Source: Gammaproteobacteria bacterium 42_54_T18 (GTDB taxonomy: Bacteria > Pseudomonadota > Gammaproteobacteria > Pseudomonadales > Ketobacteraceae). Taken from it: 64,000 bases of DNA. The stretch is taken from the NCBI GenBank assembly GCA_002163245.1, contig MAAL01000078.1, positions 160,086-224,085 on the forward strand, written 5' to 3'. Numbering within the stretch: position 1 is the stretch's first letter; every line of letters starts with the position of its first letter. The position numbers and the translations under genes are program-made. Positions 1 through 10,100 of this stretch are shown here, one piece after another. The notes under the pieces are model-generated. The model was given only the letters and a program-made list of their open reading frames with translations, made no database searches and was not told the origin of the DNA.

Positions 1-555
1 GCATCAAGCAATTCTGGATTAATTCAGCTAACCCCAGCCTTTATGAACAAGGTTCTTGATTACTTTATGCCGGTTATCATGCCAAAGGTTGCAGAAAAAC
101 TGAAATCCATCCCTCTTCCAAGAATCGCAGGATATAGTATTCACCCTGAAGATTTCTGGATTACGGGTAGCGGTAACAACAACCTTGCATTAGCGGGTAG
201 CCTTGTAAAACTTACTACTACTGACGCAGCCCCAGCACCTAGTACAATTTTAGCCTTTTCTAACACTGCATCACGCGCAACAGCCAGCTCTACAGCGACA
301 ACAAGTAGTACTGAGCTAAGTGTTAACAACGGCGAAGTTACTATTGGGATTTCTGGCGTTAACCCTGGTACCGATACGCTGGAATATCGTTTCCGAGTTG
401 ACGGTGGCGCTTGGTCCGTTTGGAAACCAAGAACAAGCTTAAACCTTAACCGTTTATTGGGCGGATCACATACTGTTCAGGTCTGCTCACGAACAGTTAT
501 CTTAAAGCAAGAACAGGATTGCCCGTCAGTGTCATTTAACACGGCAGTTCAATAA
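1..555 (+). CDS. C-terminal part of an exported protein of unknown function (5' end outside window)
   Basis: The reading frame is open from base 1, so the gene starts upstream of the window and only the last 184 codons are present. The first visible part contains a segment with SIPLPRIAGYSIH followed by an alternating pattern (LALAGSLVKL), which recalls the end of exported beta-rich proteins of marine proteobacteria. A Ser/Thr/Ala-rich linker follows, then an Ig/FnIII-like beta domain with YRFRVDGGAWSVW and a Cys pair near the end. This suggests a secreted or surface protein, but the missing N-terminus prevents a functional call. It ends just before a strong bidirectional terminator. Confidence 0.65.
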   Translation, partial: ASSNSGLIQLTPAFMNKVLDYFMPVIMPKVAEKLKSIPLPRIAGYSIHPEDFWITGSGNNNLALAGSLVKLTTTDAAPAPSTILAFSNTASRATASSTATTSSTELSVNNGEVTIGISGVNPGTDTLEYRFRVDGGAWSVWKPRTSLNLNRLLGGSHTVQVCSRTVILKQEQDCPSVSFNTAVQ

Positions 556-566
556 CAACCATTAGT

Positions 567-626
567 AGTTCGGCATAAAAAAAGGCTCTATTGATTCGTC
601 AATAGAGCCTTTTTTTATGCCGAACT
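567..626. terminator. Bidirectional intrinsic terminator with perfect 28-bp arms
   Basis: The arms at 567-594 and 599-626 are perfect reverse complements around a TTCG tetraloop. The GC-rich part of the stem is flanked by runs of seven A and seven T, so either strand gives a stem followed by U residues. It lies between two convergent genes ending at 555 and 631 and can terminate both. Confidence 0.93.
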
Positions 627-630
627 ACAT

Positions 631-1395
631 CTAGTACTTAGAAGAAGCAGCTTCCATAAATACAGCATTTTCTCTGACTACGGCAATCTCACGCCACAAG
701 CTTTTACGTATTTCTACTGTTGCTTTCCCCTTTTTCGAGAACGTCAAATAGTAAGATTTGGATTTTAACGGTTTGGCACTTACCTTCAGCTTGTCTTTGA
801 ACTCCGGCCTAACACCCAGAACCTCAACAATCTGAGGCAACGTAACAAGAGAACCTTTACCCGCTCGAAGCATCTTCCTGATGTTATTCTCATCCCCAGC
901 TGCACCGGAATCTACATTAACTCCCTTTTTCTTTAGATCATCAGCAATAGAGTAGCCCCTAGGGATACGGACAGGCGTTGGAAGTGTTGTAACGTCACCA
1001 GTATATTCGTAGCGACTAAAAGCGGGCGTAACCACAACGTATTCCACTTGCATAACACGGAGAACCGAGCGTTTTTCGTTCACGGAATCATCAGGATAAT
1101 GCATAAATTCGGCGCGCGCATCCTTATAAGAGGCCACTGCAATACCATCATAACTACCACCCTCAACCTCCTTTAGGCAGCGTTTCCAAGGCAAGGGAGT
1201 ATATTCAATAGGCACACCAACACTATCTGCCGCTCTTGAAATGATATCCAGATGTAACCCTACAGGTTTACCATCTTTAACAAAGGTAAATGGGTACCAG
1301 AAATTTACATCAGTACATATTTTCAAAGGTTCAGCTGCAAGTGACGCTGATGCAACACCACACAACAAGCCGAATAGATATAGCTTTCGTATCAT
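631..1395 (-). CDS. Periplasmic solute-binding protein, SBP_bac_3 type
   Basis: This is a 254-residue exported protein. The start at 1395 (MIRKLYLFG) gives a normal signal peptide ending near ASLAA; an upstream in-frame TTG is less likely. The mature protein begins PLKICTDVNFWYPFTF and has GLHLDIISRAADSVGVPIEYTPLPWKR and YDGIAVASYK, the pattern of extracellular solute-binding proteins of family 3 that bind amino acids or similar small polar molecules. No permease or ATPase genes adjoin it, so it may be an orphan binding or sensing protein. The ligand cannot be predicted. It is divergent from the lipoprotein gene at 1603, with about 200 bp between them for promoters. Confidence 0.85.
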   Translation of the reverse strand: MIRKLYLFGLLCGVASASLAAEPLKICTDVNFWYPFTFVKDGKPVGLHLDIISRAADSVGVPIEYTPLPWKRCLKEVEGGSYDGIAVASYKDARAEFMHYPDDSVNEKRSVLRVMQVEYVVVTPAFSRYEYTGDVTTLPTPVRIPRGYSIADDLKKKGVNVDSGAAGDENNIRKMLRAGKGSLVTLPQIVEVLGVRPEFKDKLKVSAKPLKSKSYYLTFSKKGKATVEIRKSLWREIAVVRENAVFMEAASSKY

Positions 1396-1602
1396 CTTAA
1401 CCCTATGGTCTGTTATCAAATATATTGGGTCACCAGTTTATCAATATAGCAGCAACGAGAGCTCTTTCCATTAAACAACCAACTACAACCAAGCCGCTTC
1501 CAGGGCTTAGCTGTTAACATTTATTAACGCTACACATTGTGACGAGTTTCTTATTATGGTTTAGTATTGAGCACTAACGTACTGCAATCGGATATCTATT
1601 CA

Positions 1603-2895
1603 ATGAAAACAAGCATTTACCGCAGCACCGTATTACTTGCTCTAGCCTTTTTGCTAACAGGCTGCCTCACTCAGAAGCCCAAATGGATGGTCGAGTTTAT
1701 TTCCGACCCAGACGCCCTCAACCACACCTTCGCTAACGATAGCGGCTTGATATTGTATGCACATGAGCTTGGAGGGAACCTTGTCATTGAGCATTTTGAC
1801 TCCCTGGGTACAAACACCCACACAAGTTCCATGCAGATCGATCTCGACCAAAGCAAAGGGTTTGTCGCTCTACCTAACGGAAACTTCTTCACTAGCGGCA
1901 ACGCTCCGGAAACAGTCTCATATGTAGACACCTCCGCAGAAACATTTTGGCAAGGAGCGACTACAACCTCCCTTCAAGAAGGTGAAACCTTTGATATAGC
2001 TGGTACATATGGTTATCAAGGCAACCTTGCGCTATATGGTGCCGTGCAGGCTGGTGGAAATGACACGAAAGGCATTATTATAATTGTTGACGAATTTGGC
2101 AACGAAACATCAAATTTCTCTATAGAAGGCGTGACACGCTTTAACGAAATCACAACAGAGCCAAGCGGTAATATTGCAGTCCAAACAACAAACCAAATCA
2201 TCACTTTGTCTGATACTTTTGCAGAAATTGGGCGATTCACACTCCCCTCTGGTAAGTCCCTAATAGCACTCTCCCTAGACCATCCAGTACTATTCGTATC
2301 CAGCGGAGCTGACATACAACGAGTCGATGCTAACGGCATTATTAAGTGGACATACGATAACCCTGATATCTCATCTATAAAGGGCCAAAGCACAGACGAA
2401 AATGGAAATATCGTAGTCTGGGGGGATAAAGCAAGCTATAACGTTTTCAATATGAAGACCGACCTTGCAACCTTTGATAAAATAACCATCAATGGCGAAA
2501 GGCAGTGGTTATTCCAATCAGAAGACAAAATGAACGTCATCAAATACGTCGGTATTGACCATAGAAGTAATGGTGATACAACCGTGAGCTACCAAGGTTG
2601 GAAAGGCGAGCTAGCCGGACTACTCATCGGAGGAACTACTGCAACTCCTGTTCGCGTGACACGAATGATTCAGCATGACACTATCTCAGCGTTAGGAAAC
2701 CGCGCAACCCACCGTGTAGAGCCTGCCAGAACCGAAGTCTATGCTCAATGCGGCTTTTTATGCATAGGCATAACATCAGAAACAGAAGGGCACTGTGAAA
2801 GCTTGGATGTTGCATATATCGACAAAAACATAGTAACCGTCAGTAAGGTATGTGGTGCTGCTAATGATGATGCTGTCAAAGTATCGTATTTCTAA
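1603..2895 (+). CDS. Predicted lipoprotein of unknown function, possibly a beta-propeller
   Basis: Starting at ATG 1603, the 430-residue product begins MKTSIYRSTVLLALAFLLTGC, a lipoprotein signal with lipobox LTGC and lipidated Cys21. An upstream TTG would place 12 extra residues before the signal and is rejected. Acidic residues rather than Asp directly after the Cys give no clear inner-membrane retention signal, so an outer-membrane location is likely. The body has repeated short blocks such as GNLVIEHFDSLG, GIIIIVDEFGN and GNIVVWGDKASYN that resemble propeller blades. Four Cys near the C-terminus could form disulfides. No enzymatic motif was recognised. It is a single gene between intergenic gaps. 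Confidence 0.75.
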   Translation: MKTSIYRSTVLLALAFLLTGCLTQKPKWMVEFISDPDALNHTFANDSGLILYAHELGGNLVIEHFDSLGTNTHTSSMQIDLDQSKGFVALPNGNFFTSGNAPETVSYVDTSAETFWQGATTTSLQEGETFDIAGTYGYQGNLALYGAVQAGGNDTKGIIIIVDEFGNETSNFSIEGVTRFNEITTEPSGNIAVQTTNQIITLSDTFAEIGRFTLPSGKSLIALSLDHPVLFVSSGADIQRVDANGIIKWTYDNPDISSIKGQSTDENGNIVVWGDKASYNVFNMKTDLATFDKITINGERQWLFQSEDKMNVIKYVGIDHRSNGDTTVSYQGWKGELAGLLIGGTTATPVRVTRMIQHDTISALGNRATHRVEPARTEVYAQCGFLCIGITSETEGHCESLDVAYIDKNIVTVSKVCGAANDDAVKVSYF

Positions 2896-3055
2896 TAATA
2901 AGAATACAAAGTACTTATCGATAAAAACACCAGGATATAATCTTAAAAAACGCTAGACGCAAGCAATTACACTAGCAAAACGGTGCCACCAACCTCCATC
3001 AGCTGCATGATATTAACGCACTGATGGGGCGTTGAATGCCGTCATTCGATAATGA

Positions 3056-3703
3056 TTAAATTTTCCCGACGTCCTTTCTAGCTTTTATAACTGGCTCAAC
3101 AAATGCCCATACATTCTCAACCAACAATTCTTGCCCGTCACTGTTCGGGTGCACACGGTCATTTTGCATATGTTTTTGATAACCCCCCACTCCCTCCAAT
3201 AAAAATGGCAGCAAACTAACCTGATATTGCTTTGCAACAGTTGAGAACACAGACTCAAAAAGCGCTCCGTATTTGCGCCCGTAATTCGGCAGAGTTTTCA
3301 TTCCTAGCAATAACACTCGAATATCTCTAGATTGACATAATGTTATCATTTCGGACAAATTATCCGCCATTGCTTTCAGGGATAACCCCCGCAACCCATC
3401 ATTACCGCCCAGTTCAATAATCACTACATCAGGCGTTAGCCGCACCAACAATTCAGGTAAGCGCGCTAAACCACCTGCTGTTGTATCACCACTAATACTT
3501 TCATTAACAATGTGAATTGAATGAGCTGATGCATTCAGTTTTTTTTGAAATAAACTCACCCAGCCCTTGCCATCCGGTATGCCGTACCCTGCACTGATGC
3601 TATCCCCCAAAACCACCCATGTCTCCGTATCGTTTGTCGCATAGCTGACATTGATATTCATCAGAAAAAAAACCAATGTCAGACTCGCTAGACATCGAAG
3701 CAT
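3056..3703 (-). CDS. tesA: SGNH/GDSL arylesterase - acyl-CoA thioesterase I (TesA-like)
   Basis: This is a 215-residue periplasmic esterase of the TesA/TAP family, which hydrolyses acyl-CoA, aryl esters and lysophospholipids. All SGNH blocks are visible: GDSISAGYG with the nucleophile Ser, SGDTTAGG with the oxyanion Gly, GGND with the Asn, and DRVHPN with the catalytic Asp/His pair. The start at 3703 (MLRCLASL) gives a clean signal peptide ending near SYA; a GTG at 3796 would add 31 charged residues and has no ribosome-binding site. The gene is divergent from ybbA-ybbP, the same arrangement as tesA-ybbAP in enterobacteria, which strongly supports the assignment. Confidence 0.93.
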   Translation of the reverse strand: MLRCLASLTLVFFLMNINVSYATNDTETWVVLGDSISAGYGIPDGKGWVSLFQKKLNASAHSIHIVNESISGDTTAGGLARLPELLVRLTPDVVIIELGGNDGLRGLSLKAMADNLSEMITLCQSRDIRVLLLGMKTLPNYGRKYGALFESVFSTVAKQYQVSLLPFLLEGVGGYQKHMQNDRVHPNSDGQELLVENVWAFVEPVIKARKDVGKI

Positions 3704-3871
3704 TCTTTGTTTCTTTGCTTGCTTAGCTTTTTGTGATTCGCATTGTCTCATCCATGAAACATTGCGTTCGGGCACATTTACTATATTCACTACCACGTTA
3801 ACTGTTCACTCTATGGTTGTTGATTTGTTAGGATATGCAAAACAATACCACACATAGGATAAAACGCTAAA

Positions 3872-4549
3872 GTGAGCAACACAGCCCTGTCTATCCAAGC
3901 CCTACATAAATCAGTCGAACTCAACCAACAAACTATTAAAATCCTCACGGATATTAACGTTCATATCGGCAAAGGTGATTCTGTTGCGATTGTTGGTTCC
4001 TCAGGGTCAGGAAAATCAACCTTGCTAGGGTTAATGGCAGGCTTAGATAACGCTTCAAACGGCACCATTTCATTAATGGGCAATAACCTTACTGAGATGT
4101 CGGAAGATCAACGAGCAAAAGTACGTGCAGAACACGTTGGTTTTGTATTCCAGTCGTTTCAATTATTACCAAATCTTTCGGCAACCGAAAACGTTATGTT
4201 GCCCCTAGAAGTTCTAAATCAAAAAAATGCGCAACATAGCGCAACCAGCATGTTAGAGCGCGTTGGCTTATCTCATCGCCTCACACACTACCCCAGCCAA
4301 CTTTCCGGAGGCGAGCAACAGCGAGTTGCACTAGCTCGGGCATTTGTCACGCAGCCTGACATATTGTTTGCCGATGAACCTACGGGAAACCTTGACACCA
4401 AGACCGGCAACCACATTGCGGACCTACTCTTTGAGCTAAATTCAGAAGTTAACACTACGTTGATTTTGGTGACCCATGACGAACATTTAGCAAAGCGTTG
4501 CCACCACACTATTCGCCTTGAAGCAGGCGCATTGGTTAACGCATCATGA
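3872..4549 (+). CDS. ybbA: ABC transporter ATPase, YbbA/LolD-like
   Basis: This is a 225-residue ATPase with Walker A GSSGSGKST at residues 42-50, signature LSGGEQQR at 144-151 and Walker B ILFADEP at 164-170, followed by the switch His in LVTHDE. It belongs to the MacB/LolD-type group that powers mechanotransmission permeases. The start is GTG at 3872 with AGGAT upstream. The stop overlaps the start of the permease gene by 4 nt (ATGA), so the two are translationally coupled. The pair is divergent from tesA, as in Escherichia coli. The substrate of YbbAP is not firmly established. Confidence 0.95.
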   Translation: MSNTALSIQALHKSVELNQQTIKILTDINVHIGKGDSVAIVGSSGSGKSTLLGLMAGLDNASNGTISLMGNNLTEMSEDQRAKVRAEHVGFVFQSFQLLPNLSATENVMLPLEVLNQKNAQHSATSMLERVGLSHRLTHYPSQLSGGEQQRVALARAFVTQPDILFADEPTGNLDTKTGNHIADLLFELNSEVNTTLILVTHDEHLAKRCHHTIRLEAGALVNAS

Positions 4550-7092
4550 CATTGACAACACTAGCTCGACTAGCAATTAAACTCCTGATACGTGAATGGC
4601 GAGCCGGTTCCTTAACCGTTATGGCCACCGCCCTACTCATTGCTATCACCAGCCACACTACCATTGGTTTTTTTACTGAACGCCTAAGCAATGCAATGGA
4701 AGCTAAAGCAACGCATTTACTTGGCGCTGACTTAGTAATCAAAAGTCCATCCGCTGTTAGCCCTGAACTTCTTGACGGTTATGTAAAGAATAATACAGAC
4801 AACCTCAATATTGCGCATACGATTGAATTCACCACGATCGCAATTGCTGGCGACGAATTAAAACTCTCCTCTGTTAAAGCTGTTAGTAACAACTACCCCC
4901 TAAAAGGTTTTATGCGAACCTCACGTACTTTATTTGGAGAAGAATTCACCACAACTGACAGCCCTGCTGTCGGTGAGGTCTGGGTAGAGCACCGCGTTCT
5001 ATCGTCATTAAATATCAACATTGGCAATACTATCGATATTGGGGATACCGCCTTAACAGTCTCTCGAGTCTTAACCTTTGAACCCGATCGCAGCGGAGCA
5101 TTCTACGCCTTAGCACCACGTATCATCATGAATCTAAATGACCTAGCCAAAGCGGGAATAGTTCAACAAGGTAGCAGAGTAGATTACCGCTACCTAATTG
5201 AAGGCTCCCCCGGCAGCATTAAAGCCTATAGGGATTGGATAAAACCACAACTCACACCCAGCCAGTCAGTACTAGACATTCATAATGAGCGTCCAGCCGT
5301 AAGTTCTTCGCTTGTAAGAGCTGAGAGCTATATGAAATTATCAGGCCTTGTTGCTATCCTATTGGCAGCAGTTGCTATTGCCATGAGTGCCCGCCTTTAT
5401 GCAGAATCTCATTATGATACCAGTGCTTTAATACGCTGCCTTGGCGGTCGCCAAAATGACGTGTTATTTATTTTTGTTCTCCAACTATCTATTCTCGCAT
5501 TCTTTTCAGGTGTCATTGGATCAATATTTGGCTGGATATCACAATCATTCATCGCATTCATAATTCAAGACATGCTTCCTGAATCTTTCCCTCAGGCAAG
5601 CTTGACCTCTGCATGGACAGGGTTAGCACTAAGCTTTATCGTTTTATTTGGGTTTTCACTACCGACCCTCCTTCGCTTACGGCAGGTATCCCCTCTTAGG
5701 GTTTTACGAAAAAATCTAGAACCCAGCTCCCTTTCAGGGACAATTATTTATCTGGCGACTTTCATTTTTGTTAGCCTTCTAATTTTTGTTTACACCCAAG
5801 ATATCAAACTCACAACCGCATCCCTTATCGGAGGAGCCACCATAGCTCTATTTGGGTTTATCATCGTTGCTTTGCTATTTATATTGCTAAATAAACTAAA
5901 CCAGCACTTCCCGCTTATTATAAAATCAGGTATTCGGAACCTCATACGACGAAAAAATGAAACACGTTGGCAAACACTGGCATTTGGCATCACCTTAATG
6001 GCAATGACACTAGTAATCATCATTCGCTCAGATCTTATTGATACCTGGCAATCTCAGCTACCAGAGGACATTCCAAATCATTTCGTAATGAACATTCTGC
6101 CGGGTGACGTTAAGGCTTTTGAGGAATTCCTTACCGAAAACAAAATAACAGCCAGCAACCTTTATCCCGTATCACGTGGCCGGCTCACCCACATCAACAA
6201 CATTGCGGTTAAAAGCTCGGTCACAAAAGAAGAGGAAAGCAACGAAGCGCTAAATCGAGAGCTTAATCTGACAGAAGCCAAAGCGATACAAAAAGATAAC
6301 CGGCTTGTTCAAGGTGAATGGTGGCCACCCAGAGATATTTCAGATAATAGCGTATCGAAACAATCATTCTCGGCCCAAACAAAACCCAAAGTATCCGTTG
6401 AAGCTAGGTTAGCGAAAAAGCTCAATATCGAACTCAATGATGAACTCACCTTTTTTATTGGAAGCCGCTCTTTAAAAGCATCTGTAAGCAGTATTCGAAC
6501 GGTAAAGTGGGATTCTTTCAAACCCAATTTTTACATGGTCTTTGAACCCGGAAGCCTTAACAGTTACCCAACAACAAATCTTACGAGCTTCTATCTGCCA
6601 GCTCAAAAAAGAAAAGTACTAAACTCAATGCTACGCCAATTTCCAGCAATAACATTGCTAGAGGTCGGTGCAATTTTACAACAAATAAAATCCATACTCG
6701 CACAAGTCACTTTAGCCGTTGAAATTGTACTCTCATTTGTACTATTTGCAGGTTTTGCGGTAACGTTTGCCGCACTCCAATCAACACTATCTCAGCGCCT
6801 TCATGAAGGCGCCTTGATGCGGACGCTAGGGGCGAGTAAGCGCCAAATACGCATCAATCAATGGGTTGAATATGCAATGATGGGGTCTCTTTCTGGGTTA
6901 ATCGCTGTAGCAGGTACAGAAGTTGTACTATGGGCACTCTACACACAAGTTTTTCATCTTGAATACCGTGTCAACTTTCTATTAATGCTACTTTTACCAC
7001 TGACCGGAGCATTAGTAATTGGGTTGTTTGGCATATTCACCAGCAGAAAAGTGTTAGAGGAAAGCCCAACATTGGTATTGAGAGAATCATAA
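4546..7092 (+). CDS. ybbP: ABC transporter permease, YbbP-like with two FtsX domains
   Basis: This 848-residue inner-membrane protein has an N-terminal transmembrane segment near residues 20-35, a large periplasmic region, then four-helix FtsX blocks around residues 265-415 and 715-840. Hydrophobic segments include LSGLVAILLAAVAIAMSA and IVLSFVLFAGFAVTFAAL. The second block holds the typical ALMRTLGASKRQI coupling sequence, and the first has ALIRCLGGRQNDV. This is the duplicated architecture of YbbP-type permeases. It forms an operon with the ATPase just upstream (4-nt overlap). Export or lipid-related function is inferred from the family only. Confidence 0.93.
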   Translation: MTLTTLARLAIKLLIREWRAGSLTVMATALLIAITSHTTIGFFTERLSNAMEAKATHLLGADLVIKSPSAVSPELLDGYVKNNTDNLNIAHTIEFTTIAIAGDELKLSSVKAVSNNYPLKGFMRTSRTLFGEEFTTTDSPAVGEVWVEHRVLSSLNINIGNTIDIGDTALTVSRVLTFEPDRSGAFYALAPRIIMNLNDLAKAGIVQQGSRVDYRYLIEGSPGSIKAYRDWIKPQLTPSQSVLDIHNERPAVSSSLVRAESYMKLSGLVAILLAAVAIAMSARLYAESHYDTSALIRCLGGRQNDVLFIFVLQLSILAFFSGVIGSIFGWISQSFIAFIIQDMLPESFPQASLTSAWTGLALSFIVLFGFSLPTLLRLRQVSPLRVLRKNLEPSSLSGTIIYLATFIFVSLLIFVYTQDIKLTTASLIGGATIALFGFIIVALLFILLNKLNQHFPLIIKSGIRNLIRRKNETRWQTLAFGITLMAMTLVIIIRSDLIDTWQSQLPEDIPNHFVMNILPGDVKAFEEFLTENKITASNLYPVSRGRLTHINNIAVKSSVTKEEESNEALNRELNLTEAKAIQKDNRLVQGEWWPPRDISDNSVSKQSFSAQTKPKVSVEARLAKKLNIELNDELTFFIGSRSLKASVSSIRTVKWDSFKPNFYMVFEPGSLNSYPTTNLTSFYLPAQKRKVLNSMLRQFPAITLLEVGAILQQIKSILAQVTLAVEIVLSFVLFAGFAVTFAALQSTLSQRLHEGALMRTLGASKRQIRINQWVEYAMMGSLSGLIAVAGTEVVLWALYTQVFHLEYRVNFLLMLLLPLTGALVIGLFGIFTSRKVLEESPTLVLRES

Positions 7093-7119
7093 TATAAATA
7101 AAAGGAACGCTAAAACAAT

Positions 7120-7150
7120 GATGCCACTAGGTGATAATACTAATGGCATC
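7120..7150. terminator. Hairpin between convergent ybbP and the di-haem protein gene
   Basis: GATGCCA at 7120-7126 pairs with TGGCATC at 7144-7150, with inner TAG/CTA pairs interrupted by one mismatch. It lies between genes that converge at 7092 and 7182. The downstream T content is modest, so this is a weak but plausible bidirectional terminator. Confidence 0.5.
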
Positions 7151-7181
7151 AGATGTATCATAATATTTGAACAATCTACAA

Positions 7182-10100
7182 TTAGCGTAGCACCCAGCGT
7201 TGATTAAGGCCTTTGTTACGCCACCAAATCCCCACTTTGCTGCCCGCACGATCACCAAAAGCATCCAAGGCAAACCATTTAGAAGATGCAAGTTGAACCT
7301 GCCCGCTCTCCAAGAGCGTAAATTGCTGCTTTGATGACTCATTGCACTCCGTCAAATAAACCTTACTCCAATACATTGCTTTGCCATTATGCTCTATACA
7401 TTGACCTGGATCTTCTGACAAATGTATACGCCCTCCTTCACCCAACCACCACTGGGATTCAGTGTCTTCACAGTCGTTTACCACAAGATCAGTGCCCTCA
7501 AAATCTAGGCAACCCCAGCGTTCATTTTGTAATTGAAAGCCTTTTATCTGCCGACTAACAACCGTATCACGTCCGTCCAAGCTTTTTAGATAATCAACCA
7601 AATTATCAGCCTGCTCTGGTGATAAGCCTTGCGCATTCCCATGACCCTGCTGCAACAATACATCATGTAGTGACGCTGCTTTACCGTGATGAAAATACGG
7701 CGCAGTATTCCAAAGTCCTAACAGGGTTGGTGTCTCAATACCGACCTGATCTAGCGACTGACCCATTCCTAAACCGGAGCCTTCGGATAGTGTCGGCAAC
7801 ACGTGACGCTGCTCATCAACAAAATTGGAGCCGGCGTGACAGCTAGTACAATCCAACGCGCTGAACAATTCTAGGCCCGCTGTTGCTGATACACTTAATG
7901 AACCATCTGCATTTTTCACAGGGCTTTTGGCGACGCCGATTAACGATGAAACATAAGCCTCCAACGCATCCAATTCAGTGCTTAAGCCCGCCTTAATATT
8001 ACCGAGTGGATTACTCGTATGACTAAAGTCTTCATCAGATAAAAAACCCGTCCCACCAAAGCCATTTCTAATATCATTTTCAAAATCTTGAATCTCATCA
8101 AAGTTCGCAGTCCAATGCACGTTACCGTGCCCCATGCCTGCCCGGCCTTCCAAAGTAATAGTATTTCTTAGTCCTTCCCCACGCTCAGTGAAATCCCACG
8201 TTCTACCATCATGCCCACCATCTACATGGCAGCTGGCACAGGAAATATAACTTTCGCGACTCATCCGTGGATCATCTGCGTTATAGAAAACTTGTTTACC
8301 CAGTAGCACACTATCATTCAACAGTTCACTGGATACCGTCGATAAGGTTTCGAGTTTATTAACGGAGAAATCAGATGAAGACAGTAACCCACTAACATCA
8401 AAAACACTGATACTCCGACTCATGAAATTATGCACATAAAGGAGTCCAGATACGGAATCAATCATTAGGCCTTGAGGTGCTAAAGGCGTTTCTATTTCAA
8501 CTCGCTGCGAACCACTAAATACATCAATTACTGCAATCTTATTGGAACCTTGCATTGCAACAAATAGATAATCCCCTAATGGACTATACACAACAGCGCG
8601 AGGGTTCGAACGATTATCAAAATCTACTTCCCAAGAGGCTTGTGTGGTCAAATTAATTTGATGCGCTACAGCACGTATCGTTTTGTCGTGAGCGAGAGCT
8701 TGTCCGTCTTTAAATTCACCTCTAAATATATTGTCTTTTTTGGCAGCTACTACAAGTTCATTACCACCGGGGCTAATGGCTAAATCAAATAAATAGTTAG
8801 TAACGCCTCGAGCTCGATCTTGCGTATCTTCAGTAGCAGTATCTGGTTCAATAGTAACGGTATTAGTCCATTTCATACTATTTACAAGTTCAAGCTCATA
8901 CACCTGTGCTCCATCATCCAAGGAAACCAATCGAGAAACATAAGCTGTGCCACCATCTCCCGCGATGGCAATAGCGCGAGGATCAACTACATCAATTGCT
9001 TGTAGTTGATTACCATTGAGATCAAGTTCAACAACTTTTCCACTACCTGATAATGACACTAAGCTTGTTTGCCGTTGCTCGCTAAATACTATCGCAAAAG
9101 GCGCTGACCCGTAAGGCAAGCCAATGCTCTGAACAATGTCACCAGAGGTATTTAGGCGTACAATCACATCATCACCACGAACCGTTACCCATAGCTCATC
9201 ATCGACCCAGCTAATCGTTTGTGGCTCATTACCCACGGCTGCTTCCCAAAGAGTCTGTCGCGAGACTTTATCAAATGCTGTCACTGTATTGTTGTCGGGG
9301 TTCACAACATACACTTCTCTATCTGTTTGCGCCAAAGTTGACGTTTGTACTGCTGGACTTTCCGTCAAAGGCGGTACAATAGTTTTAATAAAGGTTTCCT
9401 GTCGCACCAAGCCATTCCAGCGGATCGTCAAACGCACTTGATAATGACCTGGTTCTGCATATTCATGGCTAATCACTGCTGAACTTAATAAACCTGAATT
9501 GATACCATCGCCAAAATCCCATTCATAGATTACACCAGGTAACTCGTCCACTAAGACAATATCAAATTCAACATCATCGCCAAGCTGACCTGCTTGAATT
9601 GTATGATCCGCAAGGTCTACATCCACATCCAAATACTGTTGATCAGCCCCCGTGCTAAAACTACCAGTGAACGCTTGTTGGATTTTATTTCCCATCACAT
9701 CAGCAACACCATTATTAGGCACAACAATCTGATAAGTTGTATAAGCCTGCAAAGGTTCGCGTGGAGAGAAATTTACAATGCCGTTTTGCAAGCTGTATAA
9801 ACCATGAATTTTCACACCATTCTCATCGAGAATACGAACCGTTTCTGCTGTCACAGTATTAAAATCCAGTATGTCGCTAAAGCTAATGCCAATAGCACTG
9901 CTTATCGCAACTCCTTCTGCATTGTTTCTCGGAGCAGTAATCATTACCGTTGGTGGCGACCTATCCGGTTCTGTCGAGTGAGGCATAAAGGCACTACCCG
10001 TTCCGTGATCATTACCAATAAAAACGAGATTACCTAACGGGCTCACTTGCCCATGATCCACTAAACGCACCAGTGTGCCAGAAATTGTTCCGCTACCCAC

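Noticed and set aside
2993..3028. Hairpin CCATCAG/CTGATGG as a terminator
   Set aside because: The loop is 18 nt, the stem short, and no T-run follows on either strand.
9136..9441. Open frame on the plus strand opposite the giant di-haem protein gene
   Set aside because: It lies wholly within a long, domain-rich gene on the other strand and has no ribosome-binding site or recognisable protein motif.
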